In this document: one piece after another, positions 47,174 to 48,063 of the stretch
Layout of the letters: every line of letters starts with the position of its first letter
Numbering within the stretch: position 1 is the stretch's first letter
Assembly: GCF_947581735.1 (NCBI RefSeq)
Contig: NZ_CANPVT010000019.1
Span: 1 to 48,063 of the forward strand
DNA: 48,063 bases
Direction: 5' to 3'
Origin: Candidatus Palauibacter soopunensis
GTDB taxonomy: Bacteria > Gemmatimonadota > Gemmatimonadetes > Palauibacterales > Palauibacteraceae
The notes under the pieces: generated by a model
The model's database searches: none
What the model was told of the DNA's origin: nothing
What the model saw: the letters and a program-made list of their open reading frames with translations, nothing else
Position numbers and translations under genes: made by a program

Positions 47174-48063
47174 ATGAAACGGTTTCTATTCGCTGTCATC
47201 GCTCTTGCCATCGGCCTCGTGTCCTGCGGGGAGACGGGCGATCCCCTATCCCCGAGCCTCGCGTCGGTGCCGGTCGCCGTTGAATCGGGCGCGGCGCTGA
47301 AGAGCGAGGTCGAGGAGCTTCCGCCGGGCGAGGAGGTGGCGGCCCGCATCCTGAAGCCGGGCTGCGTGATTCACTATCGTATCTCATCGGACCTGTACGT
47401 GGTGCAGTGGTTCAAGATCGCGCACAGCGAGGCGGCGAAGAAGGGTTCGGAGGGTCTTCAGGTCATCGTCCACGAAGTCAACGTGAGCGTGACCCGACCC
47501 ACCGAGGAAGGGGAGGAGGACGGCGAGACGGAGACGCTGCCCGCCAAGCTCGACATCCGAGCTGTTTGCAAGGCACCCGCCACGGAACTGGGCGAGTCGG
47601 AGAACCAGGACTGGATGAAGGCTCACTTGGGCAACAAGGGTCTCGACTTCTCCACCGCGTCGGAAGACGAATCGGCCTCGCGCGGCCCGTTGGCCGAGGC
47701 CGCGCACTTGGCATGGTCCGGTATCCTCGGGCTCGGGAAGCAGTTGCTCCCGGCCCCGCTGAGTGCGCAGGAAGAGGGCGAAACGTGCGCCACTTGGGCC
47801 TACACCGGCAGTGCCGGCATCATCTGCACGCGTTGGTCGATCGAGATCACCTGCCCGTTTGGATTCGACTACGAGCCCTCGTCCGGGCAATGCCGAAACA
47901 ACGGGTTTGGCGGCGGAGTGTCCCCCGGCCCGGGCGGCGGTGGTGGCGGAGGAGGATCCAGCCCCGGCGGTGGTGGCGGCAATGGGGGCGGCGGCCAGGG
48001 AGAAGGCGAGGGCGAAGGAGAAGGAGAAGGCGAGGGAGAAGGCGAGGGAGAAGGCGAGGGAGA
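47174..48063 (+). CDS. Lipoprotein with Cys cluster and Gly-Glu repeat tail, 3' partial
   Basis: ATG 47174 follows a GAAGAGGA box and opens a lipoprotein signal (FLFAVIALAIGLVSC, Cys18). The frame is open to the end of the window, so the C-terminus is missing. Residues 20-200 are a charged mixed region with no recognised fold. Then Cys205, Cys218, Cys227 and Cys240 form an evenly spaced cluster (x12, x8, x12); CPFGFDYEPSSGQC in its second half recalls small disulfide modules such as chitin-binding or EGF-like repeats. A Gly-rich linker (about 245-275) follows, then at least ten Gly-Glu pairs from residue 276. The protein is probably surface exposed. Function unknown. Confidence 0.8.
   Translation, partial: MKRFLFAVIALAIGLVSCGETGDPLSPSLASVPVAVESGAALKSEVEELPPGEEVAARILKPGCVIHYRISSDLYVVQWFKIAHSEAAKKGSEGLQVIVHEVNVSVTRPTEEGEEDGETETLPAKLDIRAVCKAPATELGESENQDWMKAHLGNKGLDFSTASEDESASRGPLAEAAHLAWSGILGLGKQLLPAPLSAQEEGETCATWAYTGSAGIICTRWSIEITCPFGFDYEPSSGQCRNNGFGGGVSPGPGGGGGGGGSSPGGGGGNGGGGQGEGEGEGEGEGEGEGEGEGEG
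48023..48063 (+). repeat. Tandem 12-base repeat encoding Gly-Glu pairs
   Basis: The unit GGAGAAGGCGAG repeats exactly three times (48023-48058) and a fourth copy starts at 48059 and is cut by the window end. From 47999 the preceding bases use the same six-base pattern with codon variation. The period is a multiple of three, so changes in copy number alter length but not frame. Confidence 0.9.

Noticed and set aside
48023-48063. Tandem repeat at the window end as a CRISPR array
   Set aside because: The 12-base units are contiguous with no spacers and encode Gly-Glu pairs in frame.

Overview
This window is a high-GC, densely packed bacterial chromosome segment. It has no rRNA, tRNA, CRISPR or intact insertion sequence that I can recognise. 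The organism is Gram-negative: I see a TonB-dependent receptor, outer-membrane beta-barrel candidates and about ten lipoprotein signal peptides. Gene content (DUF885, DUF2911, M24, S9 and S15/CocE exported hydrolases, MacB-like permeases, a CarboxypepD-reg TonB receptor) suggests Gemmatimonadota or a relative. That assignment is inference from gene families, not from a marker gene.

Layout. 1-3334 (+): the end of purL, then purF and a lipoprotein 5'-nucleotidase, joined by ATGA overlaps. 3491-7111 (+): a periplasmic adaptor and two MacB/FtsX-type permeases, with no ATPase gene beside them. 7299-10112 (+): a TonB-dependent receptor. 10227-11228 (-): fructose-1,6-bisphosphatase. 19611 down to 11318 (-): a seven-gene, mostly overlapping run of alr, cdd, a lipoprotein, an outer-membrane protein, miaB, a LapA-like protein and comEC. 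mazG (19632, +) diverges from it. 28850 down to 20495 (-): cystathionine gamma-lyase/synthase type enzyme, threonine-ammonia-lyase type enzyme, membrane protein, DUF885 lipoprotein, metallophosphoesterase, secreted LamG-like protein, MOSC protein, alpha/beta hydrolase and gamma-glutamylcyclotransferase-like protein. 28905-33314: SnoaL-like lipoprotein, DUF2911 protein, S9 peptidase, small lipoprotein and cold-shock protein. 36761 down to 33579 (-): secreted M24 peptidase, exported carbohydrate-binding-like protein, TlpA thioredoxin and GNAT acetyltransferase.

43988 down to 37176 (-) is the most coherent accessory unit: TctC-TctB-TctA (tripartite tricarboxylate transporter), MmgE/PrpD, CocE/NonD lipoprotein hydrolase and a DUF1761 protein. 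Two adjacent metallo-beta-lactamase-fold proteins (44100-45708, +) diverge from it. Both carry the same unusual H-x-D-x-P-H metal motif. My working inference is a carboxylate or ester acquisition and catabolism locus: surface hydrolysis, uptake, then PrpD and MBL enzymes.

45757-48063 looks like a genomic junk boundary. It has a HicB antitoxin with a very short HicA-like gene, an amino-terminally truncated DsbA/thioredoxin remnant, about 750 bases with no convincing gene, and a lipoprotein whose tail becomes a Gly-Glu dipeptide repeat that runs off the end of the window. Very short start/stop overlaps (ATGA, GTGA, possibly CTGA) recur throughout and point to widespread translational coupling.
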